DNA of 64,000 nucleotides from Blastomyces gilchristii SLH14081. Lineage: Eukaryota > Ascomycota > Eurotiomycetes > Onygenales > Ajellomycetaceae. Each line of letters opens with the position of its first letter. The stretch's first letter is position 1. This document shows, piece after piece, positions 62,170 to 64,000 of this stretch. Position numbers and translations under genes: made by a program. Location of the stretch: assembly GCF_000003855.2 (NCBI RefSeq), contig NW_003101677.1, positions 244,922 to 308,921 on the forward strand. Reading direction: 5' to 3'. The notes under the pieces were generated by a model. The model made no database searches, was not told where the DNA came from, and worked only from the letters and a program-made list of their open reading frames with translations.

Positions 62170-63823
62170 GCATGTTTCCACAACAACAGTGACAACAACC
62201 AAAACAATAGTAGTGAACAAAGAGTGCCAACACATTCTCCCCTTTCTCTTTATTATATCCATGGGAAGTTTGATCATGTTTGTGGTAATTATATATATCT
62301 ATATCCCCCATTGACATATATACCCCAGCGGAACCAGAGAGAGAGCGATCCCTCCTTGATCCATGTGAAGGAATAACGAATGACCCCGGCGAGAGAGAAG
62401 ATAGGATAGATAATATTCCCCTCTCTCTATTTTCCCCCTCTACAGCCCAGTCTTTACCAGTTACTAAGTCCCCAAGCCGCGAGCACACAGCTCTTCCTGC
62501 TTCCTTCTATGCCATGTCTCCCGGACAATATTCGCAAACCCGGTCAAAACAGACAGACAGGCACAATACACATCTCCAACCAGATTCCATGGCTAGCTCA
62601 TAAAGAAGCCGTTCGATGCAAAAACAGAAAAGATGACTCCTTCAACTCCCTTCATCCCCTTGTCTTGTAGAAGTGGAAAATCATATAACTAGTTATCTAT
62701 AAATTGTTGGATAACTCCGGCGACCCAGCTCTCCTGCGCCATCACGTGACTATGTAACATGTTCATGAGCTTCTTTATTTAATCAAAGCAGCGACTTGAT
62801 TCCTCTACGGAGTACTCGCCCCTATAAATCATATATCCATACAGTACAGAGTACAGGAATGACAATGCACAGAAATGGGAAAGAACTTTAAAAATAAAAT
62901 AAAATACATCTCTCATTTCAAATTCATACATAATAACATACATATACATATCCATAATAAAATCCCAAATATCCTCCTCAGCTAGAATCCGCGCACATTA
63001 TCTATCTCCTTTGGGGGGGGGGAGGGGGTTACATGTTTGTATTCTCCCTTTGTATAGATAGATATAGACATGATTTTGATATATAACGGCCATATACATT
63101 CCCTTACCCACCACCATTAAGATCCCAAAACCCATCATTATTATCATTATCATCATAAAGGGGAAAACTCCCCAAGATCCTCTCGAATAGAAGCAAGTGC
63201 TAGGAGACACCTCCCAAGGGCAACGAAGATGTTGTTTGTATAATTCCCGTCGTTGGGAAAACAACGCCCCAGACACGCTGAGGTCGGACGGTTAGGGTTT
63301 CAAACCACCTCGTTTAAAAAATGTGCTAACTAACAACAACCCAGGGAGAAAACGCAGACACATTTATACACACTCTCTCTCCCTCGCTGCTTTATTTAAC
63401 GTATCTCCTCTGGAATGGAGGAGATAGGTCACTAAACTCCGCACAGAAGCCATGGCTTCGAATGAATAATTCGTATTATCCATTCACGCACGAGATGAAT
63501 CCATCGTACCCGGGGGATTCATTTGGTACAGCATCCCGCGTTGCCCATAGCCGATGCAAAATATTCCTCGCAGCCTGGGACTCGACTTGGAGATGCGGGA
63601 CTGTCCTCTCATACCTAAACCCAAGTCGGCGGAGCTGCCTTGAGCGACATGTTGATAATCCCGGAGAACCGAGGTCTAGGTCATAGGTAGACGCAACGGT
63701 GGCAAGGGTGGCAAGGGTGTTGTAGAAACAATTGCGGGTCCGGGGCATGGGAGAAAACAATTCATTCTCCAAACCACCCGGTTGGTTAAAAAAAATAGTC
63801 CCATCCCTCACAAAACCCCATCA

Positions 63824-64000
63824 TCACGAGGACACCTGCGGAGCCTCTAGCAGAGAACGCCCCTCAGATCCTTCAGACCCTTCAGAAGGCCCGCGTAAAT
63901 CCGGTGGACTGCTTTCCGACCTGAGAAGCTGCGGTGGCTGGGTTACCATAATACTGCTGGCGGTGGAATCCGACCGCTGAGAGCCCTGCCGGTGCAATCC
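63824..64000 (-). CDS. 3' end of an unidentified protein gene (partial)
   Basis: The minus-strand frame is open from the window edge for 58 codons and ends in TGA at 63824-63826. It reads GLHRQGSQRSDSTASS, VTQPPQLLRSESSPPDL, GPSEGSEGSEGRSLLE and PQVSS. The Ser/Pro/Glu-rich composition is typical of the disordered C-terminus of fungal regulatory or signalling proteins, and it is richer in such codons than the other frames. The family cannot be named from this piece. An upstream intron near the edge cannot be excluded. Confidence 0.5.
   Translation of the reverse strand, partial: GLHRQGSQRSDSTASSIMVTQPPQLLRSESSPPDLRGPSEGSEGSEGRSLLEAPQVSS

Larger units (their letters stand above)
61372..63823. 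other. Long intergenic region upstream of SPO12-like gene
   Basis: Contains the SPO12-like promoter, a (TTA)n run at 61803-61832, a (GA)n run at about 62131-62169, and a G homopolymer at about 63012-63021. Open frames at 62998-63276 and 63476-63811 show no family resemblance and are not called. The right part should include the 3' UTR of the gene leaving the window. Confidence 0.5.

Noticed and set aside
63476..63811. 111-codon minus-strand open frame near the right edge
   Set aside because: No family resemblance; it sits just downstream of the partial gene ending at 63824 and is more likely its 3' UTR.

Overview
The window looks like nuclear DNA of a filamentous ascomycete. The genes have many short introns (about 40-250 nt, GT...AG), and families typical of Pezizomycotina are present: a LaeA-like methyltransferase, a DUF1770-type protein and a fungal Ada/AraC protein. 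GC-balanced gene islands alternate abruptly with AT-rich blocks of transposable elements decayed by C-to-T/G-to-A transitions, as expected from repeat-induced point mutation (RIP). This two-phase composition fits an onygenalean such as the Blastomyces/Emmonsia group, but the species is inference.

Layout. 1-2290: AT-rich repeat debris ending in one terminus of a TIR transposon. 2290-15380: gene island with an MDR oxidoreductase (-), a solo Copia LTR, a LaeA-like methyltransferase (+) and an amino-acid transporter of ten exons (+). 15380-17330: small AT-rich block carrying an inverted copy of the repeat at 640-1806. 17330-40411: main gene island with an Ada/AraC DNA-alkylation protein (-), ribosomal protein uL2 (-), a WHIM-type chromatin protein (+), a DUF1770-like protein (-), adenosine kinase (+), an EST1/EBS1-like protein (-) and an acyl-CoA dehydrogenase (-). 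40412-59850: a 19.4-kb nested transposon block. 59851-64000: gene island with a SPO12-family protein (-) and the 3' end of an unidentified gene leaving the right edge (-).

The nested block can be read layer by layer, because both ends and the target-site duplication (TSD) of every element are visible. A Ty1/Copia element on the minus strand (LTRs of 268 bp, TSD CGCTG) was invaded by a 5.76-kb TIR transposon (TSD GTTATAGC) and by a 7.76-kb chromodomain Gypsy element (LTRs of 258 bp, TSD TATAT). The Gypsy element in turn received a 504-bp MITE-like element (TSD GTCAGAGA) that shares its ends with the TIR transposon. A relative of the Copia LTR sits alone at 5464-5755 with its own TSD (ATATC).

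The cellular genes do not form an obvious cluster or pathway. They are mostly housekeeping (translation, purine salvage, fatty-acid oxidation, mitotic exit, chromatin, RNA decay), plus three accessory-type genes near the repeats. Exon boundaries were set by hand from reading-frame continuity, splice signals and family resemblance; no search was run.
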